In this document: positions 45,246 to 56,929 of the stretch, in pieces
Numbering within the stretch: the first letter of the stretch is position 1
Layout of the letters: the number at the start of each line of letters is the position of its first letter
Assembly (NCBI GenBank): GCA_022385805.1
Contig: MU277679.1
Location: 390,171 to 454,170 of the forward strand
Source: Pilatotrama ljubarskyi
Lineage: Eukaryota; Basidiomycota; Agaricomycetes; Polyporales; Polyporaceae
Direction of reading: 5' to 3'
DNA length: 64,000 nucleotides
The notes under the pieces: model-generated
Told to the model about the DNA's origin: nothing
The model's database searches: none
The model's input: the letters and a program-made list of their open reading frames with translations, nothing else
Position numbers and translations under genes: made by a program

Positions 45246-46194
45246 TTGTTTCCTCAGTCTGTATAGACAAGTTATATATCATTAAAGAGCTACTTCCAAG
45301 CTGAATACAACAGTGTGGATGATTGTCAGGGACCATCATATTGAAGGTGGTAGTGATGAGTGCATTTCTGGGTGTTGATAGACATGTTATATACCATCAG
45401 AGCGCTATGTTCAAGCTGAATGCAAGCACATAGTCTATAAGGAGACACAATCTGGCCTAAAGGAGCTGATGTAAATCCATCCTGCTTTTGTCTATTGTTT
45501 ATAAGGACCCATACGTGCACAGCTTCTGAGCCATTGCAAGCTCGTTCACTAAGTTTGCACAGACATATTACGTATCAATAGAAAGCTACTTTGATGTCAA
45601 TGAGAAATCAGGTCATGGCCCCTTCTAGGCTTGTTTATGGGCTAATTATAGATCATTAGAAAGCTGATGACAATTACATAGTTTCTGGGGAGAAATAATC
45701 AAATGTGAAGATGCTAGCAATGGCTCTCTGGTTCTTTGCTATTGTGTGTCCAAGCCACATGTCTTCTGAGCCTTTGCAGGCTGGCTAAACAGGTTTCTAT
45801 AGACATGTTATATATCAACAGAAAGCTATTCTGAAGCTGAATACAACTAAAGGGCTGATTTTACAGATCATAACACATGAAGGCACTAGTACCCTCTTGC
45901 TTGCTTATGGGCATGATATATCAGAGCAGAAATCTGTTCTCAAGCTGAGTGGCAAGTAGGTCGCTTCTGAGAGGTATAACCAGGTCTGAAGGTGCTATTA
46001 TGTATTCATGTGTCCTTTATTGCTGTTGGCGCCCAGTCATATATACACAGCTTCTGGTCCCTTGCAAACTTGTACACCAGGTGATTATAGACATATTGAA
46101 GATGATGAGAGAGCTGTTTCTAACTCAATGCAACTTCATGGGTTGTTGCAGCAGGTATTTAGTGCTAGAGGTTGCCTTGTTCTTGCCTATTGTT
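45246..46194 (-). repeat. satellite-like DNA, arm 1 of a 949-bp inverted duplication
   Basis: Reverse complement of 58957-59905 over 949 bp with equal length and no mismatch noticed by eye. It contains seven degenerate monomers recognisable by a core such as ACATGTTATATATC followed by AGAAAGCT and AAGCTGAAT. It is flanked by a gypsy LTR 27 bp to the left and by repeat DNA beginning TGTTACTCAC at 46191. Confidence 0.9.
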
Positions 46195-46890
46195 ACTCAC
46201 ACAAAGCAGACAGAGGAGGGAGATGCGAATGGTTTGAGTGGGGTGTTTTGTGATGAAAGGTCTTCTAGGAGTCTTTGTGAGGGTTTGGCCGCTTTGCTAA
46301 CACGGAGGATGGGAAAAGGGGGAGAATCCACAAGGTTCGCAGACTTCACAGGTTCACTAACGCAAAGCGCGAGAATTCACGGGGTTTCCAGATTTTGCAA
46401 CAAGTTTGCAGGCACAGTTCACAGGTTTGCAGACACAAAGAGGTCGTTTGCAATGCAGATGCAGATGCAAGTTGAGATGCTGAATGTGGGAGAACAGGAA
46501 TCTGGGTTTTGGGGCAACTCATGTCTATATTTATAAGAGGAGTGCACAGCTACGTTGGAAAGAGTCAGAATACCTACAGAACGTGGTTGTGAAGGTGCAC
46601 TATGCACACGAACGCATTCACACAAGTGCTACATGTTGAGTGGACTGTTCGCAGCACAAGGTGGTTGTGCCAAGGCTTGGCCTGGATTGCAGGCGACGAA
46701 GAGGTGGCAAAATCACATGCTTGAGGTTGGAAGAGTTAGCAGGATGGCAGAGATCGCATGAGCTGCAATTACTGCCTGCGAAGTTGCCACGAAGGCTGCG
46801 GAAGGTGCGAAAGTGTGAACACGCGAATGCAAAGACAGGGAGCTCTGATGGTGGACACGCATGGTGCACATCAGCGCTACCCAGGCTACC
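46195..46890. other. unassigned repeat-like DNA
   Basis: Begins at the exact point where the satellite homology stops (TGTTACTCAC from 46191), so it is probably an inserted LTR or its fragment. It is rich in TTCGCAG/TTCACAGG motifs reminiscent of LTR-C. No right terminus identified and no coding motif. Confidence 0.4.
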
Positions 46891-46966
46891 TGTTAGGGAC
46901 ATGCTGGCATTAAGTCCGGAGTTCAGACAGGTGGACTTCAAAGGGTGCAGACTTTACGGTTTTGGA
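46891..46966 (-). repeat. LTR-A fragment
   Basis: TGTTAGGGACATGCTGGC followed by AAGTCCGGAGTT and GTGGACTTCAAA matches the terminus of LTR-A; the rest of that LTR is absent. Confidence 0.7.
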
Positions 46967-47370
46967 TGAGGAACAAAAAAATCACTCACCAGTGCCTACC
47001 GCCTTCAACACTTTGTGTAACACATCTTTTGGGCGCCTGTGTAACCCTTGCTGCCTCACACTTAGGAGTGTGCTTACAGTGTGTTGTGCAATGGATAGCT
47101 AGATATAACAACTGGGCTGATTGTTACCTACCATCAGATTTGAAGGGGGTGGTGTACTCTGCGCAGACGGGAGCCTCTCGAGTTCACCTAAACCAAAAAG
47201 GCAATACCCCTGCGCGTTACTGGACGGGTGCGCGGGCAGCACCCTGTCAGGATCCATCTCAATGTCTGGGCTTTCCACCTCCACCTCTACTAAGTGAGAC
47301 TTTGATGGCTGAAACTCTGATGAGGCTTGGTTGTTGAGACCAGCCACGATAGGTTCCTTGAAGCTGCATG

Positions 47371-48877
47371 CTCAGTTTGTGGACAGCTTGCATCATGTCC
47401 AAGGTCGAACCTGATGTCAAGTGAAACTTTTGATAAAAGGCTGCTTCAGCCTGATGCATGTGTTACAAGAAAAGAGACAGCTAGTAAGTTCTGGACTGTC
47501 CTCTTGCCAAACGATATTGTCTGTATCTGTTGTCTTACACAACTAGAGAGGTTGTACACCAGTGGACGGCTTAGCAAATGGTCTTTGGATTGGTGAAGTA
47601 CCACGTCAACCTCAGCTTTTCCGAGAAAATGCTGATATCATGTGTCAAACACAACCATTGCATAGTCAATGTCCATATGTCTGGCATGTCTAAGCTGTGC
47701 ACCAATGTTGTCGGTCACGCTCTCCCCCCTGCCCAAGATATATTATGTCCTTCCTCCTAAGCACGATGAGCTACCTCAGAAGCTTTGGAACGGCTCAAGC
47801 TTAATCATGTAGACTATGCAGACCTCGAGATCTCTCAAGAAAATCTGGCATCATACCCTGAAGACGAGCTGCCTGTCATAGTCAACTACACTCAAAGCAT
47901 GGAGTCAAACAAGGATCCCGAGGCCACTGCTGTGAACAATGTCGAGGAGGATGAGGGTGCTGAAGATGGTGCGTGTCCTTTCGTAGTCCCTGTATCACAA
48001 CCCCCAACTGTATCCACAGACGCTCCCATGGCTCTCTCCATATGGCTTGGGTGGGCTAGACAACAGTGGTGTGGGCTGTTGACGGGTCTCAGAGTCTAGG
48101 CAAAAGCAGCAACTGCTGATGTATCATGACAAGCACTTTCAACTTGAGCCCCTCTTTCCACTGGTTGCATTGAATCATGAACAGATCAAGGGTGCTACCA
48201 CAGGGGGTTATCTTCTCGCTGACAAGAGTAAATTTGGAGAGATTGCTAACTGTCTACTGAGCATTAATGACTCTACTTTATCTAGTATCATTGGTGTGTT
48301 CCCTTTGCTCCTGCTGATGTCAAGCACCCAATTGCTCTCTATTTCGCAGATACCAACCAGACATTTGTGCAAGACTTTAGAGACAAGGACAAGCATCTGA
48401 GACTGATAGCAAACAATCCTGTGGCTGGTGCAAACTTTTTCAAGATGATGGTTGACTTGTGTATTAAGCACATATTGGGTGTTGGATTGGAGAGACCAGG
48501 CCTATATGGCAAAACCACAGGATATTACGGCACTGTTGAACAGCAAGGGAGGCTCACGCTGCACATGCATATACTTATCTGGATCCAGAATGCCCTGACA
48601 CCTCAGGTAATATGTGACAAAGCATGGATCCCACCTCAGACTTTCTGACACCCATAGGTGAGTACCTTGAGAGCATACACATCGGAGAGTTCTGACTGGC
48701 ACGATGGACAGCGTGGGCAACAAGAAGGGCAGATGAAGATCACAAAAATCCATCCAGGGTGCTGCCCACCGATACTTTGCCTGAGGCGCCATCAGGAAAG
48801 TGCATGCATGATACTCAGCCAGACTGCGCCAAGTGTCAAGACTATGCCTCCTGGTGGGACAGGTTCAAGCGCACTTT
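47371..48877 (+). pseudogene. Helitron 1 RepHel, N-terminal part
   Basis: ACSVCGQLASCPRS and VCICCLTQLERLYTSG are Cys pairs ahead of FSEKMLISCVKHNHCIVNV and LKLNHVDYADLEISQENLAS (47785 on), the pre-Rep domain of fungal Helitrons. The Rep core follows: GGYLLADKSKFGEIANCLLS, DKHLRLIANNPVAGANFFKM, YYGTVEQQGRLTLHMHILIW; HMH is the HUH metal-binding motif. Then EYLESIHIGEF and TDTLPEAPSGKCMHD up to WWDRFKRT, where the LINE interrupts. Stops and frameshifts at about 47760, 48100, 48330 and 48645 make it non-functional. Confidence 0.75.
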
Positions 48878-50353
48878 CTTTCTTTTTCTTTTCTTTGGAT
48901 TCTCAATTATTGCCCTCGAGGGCCATGCCCTATGGGAGGCAAGATACAGTGTGTGGCTATGGGAGGAGTGCGGGTTCACTGTACGTAGGTAGGGGGTGGA
49001 AGGAGAGGAAAACGTGCATCCAGCAGACACCAGGATGACATCAGAGCTCCCCCGGTCCCAATGCGGAGGTTACCCACGTGACGTGCCCGTCTATCGTACA
49101 AGTGAACAGTTCAAGATGAGAAAAAATCCCGCGCCTGGCAGCAGTCATCCGAGCTTCCGAGAGATCTGCCGGGTCTGGGCTCAGCCGGAGTCGCTGTTGT
49201 CGTCTGGGAGTGGGTTGTCAAGTGCGCTGAAGACAGAGCGGAAGCGGCCAGTTGCATTGACATATGTGAGAAGTGATTGGATCGCCTCCTTGCTGTTCAG
49301 CAGGGTGGCCAAGGTGCGGCCCGAGAAGCCAAGGGTTGTGAAGTGCACAGCCCGGTGGAGAGCATAGGTTTGGCAGGTGAGGAGGTAGTGAGCGACGGTC
49401 TCGGGCTCTCTTTACACTTATGGCAGGTGACAGTGGTCACCTTTCCGATGCGGTGGGGGTCCGTCTGCAGTGGAACATGATTAGTGCGGAGCTGAATGAG
49501 GAGGTTCGCCTGATGGTGCGGCAGTGGTGAGATGAGATCCCTATATTGCTTCGATGTAGGTGCACGGTCCACCTCTGCCATGCATATATGCTGCGTGAGG
49601 TCCGCCACTGCTCTTGTGTGCGCCGCTCAAGCTCGGTGGAGAAGTTTTCTCACACACGCAAGAAGCTCAGTAGGAGCAGTCACCGTAGGGTGCGCGGCAG
49701 CTGGAGGCAGGGAGATGAGGTGCCACTGGCAGTGCCCTTGGCAGCATCGTCAGCAACTTCGTTGCCGGGGATATCACGGTGCACCGGGACCCAGCATAGG
49801 GTCAAGTCGAGGCTGGGTTGCTCCCCCTTGAGAGCACGGATAGCTGCATGAAATATGTCAGTGAGATAGCGGCCTGCTCCTGGGGAGCGGATGGTTGAGG
49901 CTTGAATTGTTAGCTGCAGTGCGCCTGAGAGCGATCACAATGGCCTATGTCGAGCTCTGTGAAGTCTGATACATTAACAGCAGCTATTCTTCGCACCTAT
50001 GTCGAGCAGTGTGAAGTCTGGAGACACCAGGGCTCGACACGGCGCTCTGTGTACTGTGTGCGTTACGTAAGGCGCTAATTGTACAGTAGAACAAGCCACA
50101 GCGCTGGGGAAGCGCTCAGAAATCCACAAATGCGAAAAGGAAGGATGAGGTCCCGGGTTCAATCCTGGGACAGTGCAAATAATTGAGGTGCGAAGTGAGT
50201 GATATATCTTGGGAACGGAGAAAGGGAGCGACGAATGAAAGGGAGTGGTATAAGTACGCAATGTAAGCGTCCTACAGGGTGAATCTCGACTTGAAAAGGG
50301 CACAGAAACTCGAGCAATCACTCAGAGTTCAACATGAATGGCTGCAATATTAT
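48878..50353 (-). mobile_element. short LINE fragment (RNase H end) inserted in Helitron 1
   Basis: On minus, LDLTLCWVPVHRDIPGNEV then ADDAAKGTA (about 49830-49740) is the RNase H HxGIxGNExAD motif, followed by SPLPHHQANLLIQLRTNHVP, a Cys-rich KVTTVTCHKCKESP and VAHYLLTCQTYALHRA in another frame, the usual LINE C-terminus. It ends at an A-rich tail (48897-48878 on minus). The Helitron frame resumes at 50354. The insertion point is flanked by TTCAAGCGCACT (48866-48877) and TTTAAGCACACC (50354-50365), an imperfect 12-bp duplication. No reverse transcriptase is present. The 49950-50353 part is unassigned and has a pol III B-box-like GGTTCAATCC at 50158 on plus. Confidence 0.7.
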
Positions 50354-52330
50354 TTAAGCACACCGTGGATGAGAACTGTATCTCTCTAACAGACACACAT
50401 GTTGTGCCCAGGCCAAGTCTAGAAAATCAGATAAGTATAATCCACATAAGACTGACAAGCCAGAGTTCGATGCCAGTGGCTGCACACAAGAATGGAGTAT
50501 GCAAAGCACGCTTTCCCAGAGAGACCCATGCCGTAACAGTGGTTAACCCAGAGACAGGCGTGCTCATCATGAAGGGAGGGTGTAGCATGGATCAATACAG
50601 TCACTCTCACATTGGCCTATCTCATGCGCTGTAATACTGACATCACTACTTTGCTTTCAGGAACAGCCATCAAGTCTGTCACAGCATTGTTGCAGACTGT
50701 ATTACTAAAGCTCTGGAAACTCATGCAATGTGTTCTCGCCTTTCCCCTGTGCAGCACTATATGTGGAGACCTGTGGAGCGTGAATCCATGTCGCTCTATG
50801 ACTGGACCAGGCTGGATACTCCGAGCAAATGACTGGACCACGCTCAGCAATTCCGAAATCAACAGATGTTGCAGGCAGAGCAGATCATCAAAGCATCAGG
50901 ATGGCTGGATCCCATGCAGGAAAAGACCAAAGCTGACATGAGCTCTGGAAATGGCCATGTGCTGTACTCGCACAAGGTTGGCAGAGTCATCCACAGGGCA
51001 TGTCCAACAGGAGGCATCTATTGGCAAGGCAGTCTGCATGGAACTCACACAGAGACAAAATCAATGAGCTTGGCTGCCAGATATTTGCTCAGAAATTCTG
51101 CAAAGCCTTGACCACATTTTATTCTGTAGACAGATTGTCAGCAGATAATAATGAGGAGGGCACCAAGAAGCAGCGCAAGAAGACTGTCAATCCCAGAAGC
51201 ACAAATATTCTCAGTTAAGAGCTCCAGAACTGTCTGTGGAACCTGTCATGCACTTTGACAAACCACATGGCAGGCAAGCTGTGGCTCTGTATAGGCATGC
51301 CGGTCATGATCAAAGGTCAATGAAGCCACTCAATGCTGTGTGACCAACGGTGCAGGGTGTTGTCGTGGGATGGAAGGCCAGACCGATTAATGAGGACAAG
51401 GAGACTCTGGAGATTCTGTTTGAGTTGACTGCTGCGCCCACCACTGTGTAGCTTGAGGGCCTGCTAGATATTGTTGTGCGATCAGTCATAAGTCTTGCAA
51501 ATTGCAGTGCAAGATGCCAAATGGTAATCTCCTCACTATATCCAGAGGTCAAGTGTCAGTGGTCCCCAACTTTGCCATGACAGACTTTGGGTCTCAGGGC
51601 AGGACCAGGCCTAACAATGTGTGTGATCTGCAGAATTGCCGCTCGCATCAGTTTGTATACACATGTCTGTCTCGGGGGTTCACATGTGATGGGACTAATT
51701 TGTGCAGCCATTTGATGCCAACAAGCTGACCGGTGGAATTTCAGAAAGGCTGCAGCAGGAGGGCAGAGAGCTTGAGCTGCTGGATGAGATCACTGAACTG
51801 CGGTACCTGGGAAAGATATCACCCAGCGGGACCAGCATCACCAGAAATGAGCTCATTCAGAAAGTGGAAGGGTGAAGAGTTCATGCACAGGACAATCCAT
51901 CAAGCATTGGCTTGGAACAATGGGAATCCATTTCCTGTACAGAGGTTGAGATTCAGCCGGCGTAAGAAAACAAAGTAAATCCAGATAATCTGACCCAAGC
52001 TGATATTGCTGAGAAAACCAAGTCAGCAGGCTATGTACAGCCGAGGGCACACAGACCCTGTCAGCAGTCAACCACACCTTGGATGCCAAGGGGACCAAGC
52101 ACAAAAGAGATGGGGATGCAGAGACTGAGCAACACTTGAAGAAGCCCCGAGCACAACAGGTTGCTAGCAATGTCCAGCTCACTGGAGTCAAGTGGGACAA
52201 TGTCAACTACAGCGCCTATGACAGCCTTCTAATCATATTATTGCTGGTTGCATACACAGCGTCCAAAGACACACTGGTGAGGACAACCAATAGTCTCAGA
52301 CTTTACCAGATATCTCCGAAAAATAGCTAG
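50354..52330 (+). pseudogene. Helitron 1 RepHel, C-terminal part
   Basis: Rep continuation: GVCKARFPRETHAVTVVNPE, YLMRCNTDITTLLSGTAIKS, then RPVERESMSLYDWTRLDTPS. Between about 50990 and 51050 the helicase ATP-binding half (Walker A and B) is missing; the text jumps to NSHRDKINELGCQIFAQKF. Helicase C-terminal motifs follow: ELQNCLWNLSC, LWLCIGMPVMIK, VPNFAMTDFGSQGRTRPNN, NCRSHQFVYTCLSRGF. The last domain has VASNVQLTGVKWDNVNYSAY. Stops and frameshifts are numerous. A deleted motor domain means it cannot transpose itself. Confidence 0.75.
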
Positions 52331-52570
52331 AAAAGCTGGCGAAGAGGGAGCTTAGCGTGCTTGTGTACAAAAAAAGTAAATACTGTAAATGTCACTAGAA
52401 ATCTGATCAACATTCAATCATCAAGCCCATACCTCGTACCTGTCGTATGCTGCGGAGGCGGCAGGTATGTCTTGATTACCTCCGCTAGTAGCACTCAACT
52501 ACTACAGTTGAACCGCCACCCTCCTGCAATACCACCGCATTCCCCTCCTACCTGAGCCACATATCGTTAT

Positions 52571-53162
52571 CAGAGGTCTTTATGAGGGCACGAGAGAACG
52601 AGTGAAGGAGTTTCGCAACAACATCGGGAAGTACAACTCGACTTTTGTGTTCGTTCACATCTCCTGGTTCGAGGTTGGTTGACACTCGGAACTCCTGGCA
52701 CCATGGGCAGGCACCCTGGGTGCTCGGAATTCATGGAGAGCACCATTCTCTGGGGTTGCTCCTAGCTCGTGAAGGAGGTCTCATCTACTCCCAACTCTAC
52801 ATCTACAACCCTCACAAGGCGTGGAAGAACGGACTCACCACAACAGCTTTTTTGCCTCAATGGTTTCCCAGCATCCTCCCTGCCCCCTGGTCCCACGGAG
52901 AACAATGCAGAGGTCACCATTCGTCTCGCGGTAGACTGCAACCGCGACCAGCGTCGTCACAACCTCCTGTCCGCAGATGACATCGCTGTTCTCTTGCTGA
53001 ACCAACCTGGTGGCAATATCATCTTAATCCTTCATGGCGAGAAATCATATGTGACAGTTATTGCTTCCAGAACAGCACAAGGTGCCAGGGGAGATTGTTT
53101 GCATCGGCAAATGGGCTCCCACGTTCAGCGCAGATACAGTCTAAATTCTCGCTCTGGACGGA
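52571..53162 (+). pseudogene. Helitron 2 Rep, N-terminal segment
   Basis: Frame-shifting pieces: VKEFRNNIGKYNSTFVFVHI, LGIHGEHHSLGLLLAREGGL, IYSQLYIYNPHKAW, then AEVTIRLAVDCNRDQRRHNL and SADDIAVLLLNQPGGNIIL. These correspond to the FRxxIRxYN, FRIHGExxHxxG, YAQLYIYD and DxRRYNxPTAxEVA motifs I recall for the Helitron-like N domain. Interrupted by a stop near 52765 and frameshifts; ends at 53162-53172. Confidence 0.6.
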
Positions 53163-53172
53163 TTTTGTACTG

Positions 53173-54051
53173 AATGACCCCACTCCGCCCATGTCTTGCT
53201 CAGATTGTGACTTGACAACGCACGCATGATCTGTGGAGTATACCGGGTTTTATAATTGGGAATATCCTGATTGGGATACAGTGCTGGCATTGATCCCATA
53301 TATATTGCCGCTGCTGCTCCTCCTTCAGATACCGTCCACATACTGGGGAATTAGGAGAGGGAAAACCACCAATTTATATATTCCTAGACAACTTGTATGC
53401 AAAATATCATATGCAGAGTACAAAGGGAGGGCGCCCAGGAATGCCCCTCGAGACATGGCAGTAGCCGATGGCTGGCCCATAGGCCATCCAACCCCTCCCG
53501 ACCTCCATATGTAACCGCATGCAGGCGAGCCTCTAGGACTTGGAGAGGCACCTCTCGAAACAGGAACACCCCCACACTCACATGTGGATCAAACCCTCCC
53601 AGCTGCAAGATAAGGTGTATGCACTCACTGCGTTCAGCGCATTTGTAGTCCCGCAGGGAGTAGACATGTATACACAGTTAGTTGTATACGGTTTGGTCGG
53701 AGCTCGAATAGCACGTGTGCTCAGCCTCCTCGGGTAGCGGCATATACATGTGCGGTATCTGTCCACTGAGGTCTACGCCGAGCTACTCAGGAAGTGAGCA
53801 CCTCGGATGCACAGGAGCACGACCAGGCTGGAGCAGATGACGTAGCCGCAGCTCCTCAGATGCATAAGTGGACATTGTACGATGCTCAGAGCAGACTCGA
53901 ATAGAGCATACAGTCAGGTCTATATTGGGCCAAATAGATACAAAGAACGCGTCCACGGTTATCCCGTGAGAGCGCATCGAGTCGCGCCACCCCGCCTCGC
54001 CCTCTTCCCTGTTCGCACCACGCCCAAGATATCAGAGCATCTACAAAAATT
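53173..54051. other. no recognised feature
   Basis: 0.9 kb between the Helitron 2 N-terminal segment and the multi-exon pseudogene. Short open frames only. Confidence 0.4.
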
Positions 54052-54063
54052 TTGCGAGACAAA

Positions 54064-55333
54064 ATGCACCCACCAGCACAGATCACAGACCTCTTCCTGC
54101 GCCAGGCATGGTCCGGAATGTCCGATGAAAGCTGGGCGATGCTACTTGGATCCTTACAAGCTCCCGTGGCAGGGAGTTCGACCGCTACTGCGGCCCAGGG
54201 ATATGGGGGCGCAATGATACAACCCGCTGGAGCGAGTTTCCTGCCACGCATAGCTGTGAAGTGAGCTAATTGAATACAAGAGTGATCAGCACTTACGACA
54301 TGCATACAGCCAGCGGGATCTCATTCGACATGGCCCGCCGCCTTTTCAATTTGGGAGGCCAATGGTACACACCCTCGCCACATCGAGGAACCTTTCCTGT
54401 GGATGGGGAACGCAGCTACTTGAGGCCACGGAGGTGATCCCTTTGCAGGGCCTGGCCCTTTGGCTCCGCTGCAGATTCGGCCTCTATGAATGTCCTCATG
54501 AGTTGCCTCACGCAACTTTCGGCCAATGTCAATGAACTCGCCTCGACTGTCGCGCGCAACAACCTCCGGCTCGATGATGTGACTACCCAGATCACTGCCA
54601 GTGGTAATACTGGCTCATCAGCTGGTGCCGATTTCGCATCCGACGCTGGCCCGACCATGAAGGCCCGCAGTGAGGGGTGAACACTGGACCGTTTGCTGTT
54701 TGTGGAAGGCACATCCGTCCAGCGCGGGGACGACATCACGTGCCCACAAGTGATGACCTTGTGATCGCAAAGACGACCACCAACAAGCTGAGCACCGCGC
54801 AGCGCTGTGCCCGCACTGAGATCCTGGTATGTATAAGATGTCAGCTGTGATGGGTCAAATCACTGAGGAGATCAGCAGAAGCGCACCAGGCAAAGCATCA
54901 GTGCTCTCACCGGAGTTCCGAGAACGCGCGACCAATGGCCGGTGTATACGGAGGGAGGTGAACCACGTGTTAACCCTGAGACCAGCGTAGCATACTTCGA
55001 CATTCACCTTGGCGCCGAGGAAGGCGTTGACCACCCTGTGAACGTCAAACTGCTTGCGCGAGTTGCAGAGGACATCAACAATGGTCTGAAGGTGTCGTCC
55101 TTCTGCATGCATTCACATTAGTTGCAGTGCTAACTCTCTCATAGAACAAAGCTCAATTTCTGAGCTGGATGGACGCCCCGGATGTGAATGTCAGCCAGGC
55201 ACTCGTCTTTGCACTCGCCAAAATCACCTGGTCGGGATTCCAGCGCGTTTTCGACGCCGAACGAGATGAGGAGAAGCCCAAGGCTCTCGCACGCAATGCG
55301 CGCAGCAGCCGATGGGCTCTACGTCGCGACCAG
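54064..55333 (+). pseudogene. uncharacterised multi-exon gene remnant
   Basis: Looks like a host-style spliced gene: ATG at 54064 (MHPPAQITDLFLRQAWSGMS), a possible intron 54260-54309 into NQRDLIRHGPPPFQFGRPMV, a heptad-like LTQLSANVNELASTVARNNL, then a frameshift at about 54680 into VNTGPFAVCGRHIRPARGRH and TTTNKLSTAQRCARTEIL. A 52-bp intron at about 54826-54877 leads to QKRTRQSISALTGVPRTRDQ and VAYFDIHLGAEEGVDHPVNV. A 54-bp intron at about 55091-55144 leads to NKAQFLSWMDAPDVNVSQAL, ending at a GT donor after WALRRDQ at 55333. Downstream exons are missing and a foldback element starts 117 bp later. No family recognised. It lies inside Helitron 2, so it may be a captured gene. Confidence 0.5.
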
Positions 55334-55449
55334 GTGAGTTGGCAAGGGAGGGGGGTTGTAGTACATATCCTCTATGTTGTGCGGGTTGTCTCCTATGCCT
55401 GTATTGTCCACCTATTGGCTCCAAGGTTAGCTAGACCCCAGGCATAATA

Positions 55450-56372
55450 TAAGTGGGTGCCAAAAGTATGGAAATGCCTGTCCACTTTGGGTGGTCATCT
55501 TCCCACGGCTGTATATAACCATCAGTAACTGCTCTTCTCAATAAACCCCCATTGTCAGAGAGGACAGACAACTCTGGACTATCTGGTATAGTTTGGACCT
55601 GACTTGATGTGAATGTGCTGGAGAAATGGAGACCACTCTTGTGCTTACCCTGAACATTTTCCATATCCCCAATAAATTGGCCATCACTTCCTGCGTTACC
55701 TGAGTCTATTCCTAAAACTTTCCCAAAGACACGTAGGCCTAAGGAATATATTGCCAACCACATATTCAGTTGGACCAAATAGGCTCATTATAATATAATA
55801 AAGCGGTACTTATATAGTATAATACTCTTGATATCTGTGTCCTGACAGGTTGTGCAGCACTTGTTGTCTCACGTTAGGGATCTCCAAAATCCACCAACAG
55901 TACCCTCTTGCTCATCTGATTAAGGCTTCATATCTAGCTTCCCAAGAAAGGCCCTCAGAGGAGCTATATCATAACATAGAGGACCAAATGCTACACTGTA
56001 TGAACCTCACTTGGTTACTTGATTTGAATCCAAATAGACTAATTGTACTCAAACTTTGTATATGGGGATAAACATAATCCTTAGGCCCAAGTGCCTTTGA
56101 AGTAATCTCAGGAATGGTCCAAGTGACAGAGGCAGGGATGGCCAATTTATTGGGGATATGGAAAATGTTCAGGGTAAGCACAAGAGTGGTCTCCATTTCT
56201 CCAGCACATTCACATCAAGTCAGGTCCAAACTATACCAGATAGTCCAGAGTTGTCTGTCCTCTCTGACAATGGGGGTTTATTGAGAAGAGCAGTTACTGA
56301 TGGTTATATACAGCCGTGGGAAGATGACCACCCAAAGTGGACAGGCATTTCCATACTTTTGGCACCCACTTG
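55450..56372. mobile_element. 923-bp foldback/TIR element with 236-bp inverted arms
   Basis: 55450-55685 and 56137-56372 are reverse complements, identical by eye apart from the first base (T versus C); the arms open AAGTGGGTGCCAAAAGTATG. Flanked by TA at 55448-55449 and 56373-56374. Beyond 236 bp the arms remain recognisably related but diverged for about 80 bp more. The spacer and arms encode no recognised transposase. Near-identity of the arms in a region otherwise full of decayed repeats suggests a recent insertion or arm homogenisation. Confidence 0.85.
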
Positions 56373-56389
56373 TATGTATTAAGTTACCT

Positions 56390-56847
56390 CGACCAAGGTG
56401 CTTGTCTCTCCATGCCGGCTTGGTTCGGTGCGCTGCTCGTGCGGCTCTGGAGTGACAGACATGGGCATGCACTGTGCCTCGGGTGGGCCGATCTCCGAGA
56501 TGCTGGCTGACCGGTTACGCTTGGTATCAGAGACCATCTCTTCGATGCGCTCGCCATGTACTCCGAGTGTCCAGGAGCTACAGAGGGAACGTCTCCGTGG
56601 TGTGGTGCAGGGGGGGCGATGCGCGGGGTTGTATTCATGATGCCTCTTCCCGTGCCGAGCACTTTCGCACTTGTGACACGGAGACCTCGCACTCTTCGAA
56701 ACGTAGTCGTCTGCTGTCTGTCGTCGCGGCACCGATGTTTCCGAATCTCGTAGGCTGGGATCATGCGTCCGCTAGGTCCGCACTCACTTTCGCAAGTACA
56801 CAACTCGAGCCGGGTCTCCGCTGGGCCTGAACTGTTTGTTGGCCATG
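56390..56847 (-). pseudogene. gene-like 5' fragment, unrecognised
   Basis: On minus, ATG at about 56847 reads MANKQFRPSGDPARVVYLRK and runs into a GTGAGT donor. A later frame reads SCHKCESARHGKRH-like and WTLGVHGERIEEMVSDTKRN then SASISEIGPPEAQ. The composition is protein-like but no family is recognised and the splice chain is unclear. It directly abuts the foldback element. Confidence 0.3.
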
Positions 56848-56929
56848 GTGTACGAGAGCACGGTCGTCTCAGAGAGCGTGCATACAGGAAGATGATGGGA
56901 GTCGAGTAGCAAGGAGCCAAGTCTCGCAA

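Larger units (their letters stand above)
47340..52330 (+). mobile_element. Helitron 1, decayed
   Basis: Plus-strand protein remnants in Helitron order: an N-terminal Cys-containing domain (47371-48100), the HUH Rep/Helitron-like domain (48100-48880 and 50480-50720), the C-terminal part of a Pif1-type helicase (51050-51730), and a terminal domain (to 52330). A LINE is inserted at 48878-50353. Helitrons replicate by rolling circle with the Rep-helicase; their 5'-TC and hairpin-CTRR-3' termini could not be identified here. Confidence 0.75.

Noticed and set aside
45949..46536. 195-codon plus-strand frame over the satellite
   Set aside because: It runs through satellite monomers and into inserted repeat DNA; the inverted copy at 58858-59202 shows it is a by-product of the repeat.
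50140..50180. tRNA gene around GGTTCAATCC
   Set aside because: A B-box-like sequence and a short T-stem are present but no convincing A box, D arm, anticodon arm or acceptor stem could be built.
55448..56382. Protein-coding frames inside the foldback arms (71-115 codons)
   Set aside because: The same peptide is read from both arms only because they are inverted copies; no start, splice or domain evidence.
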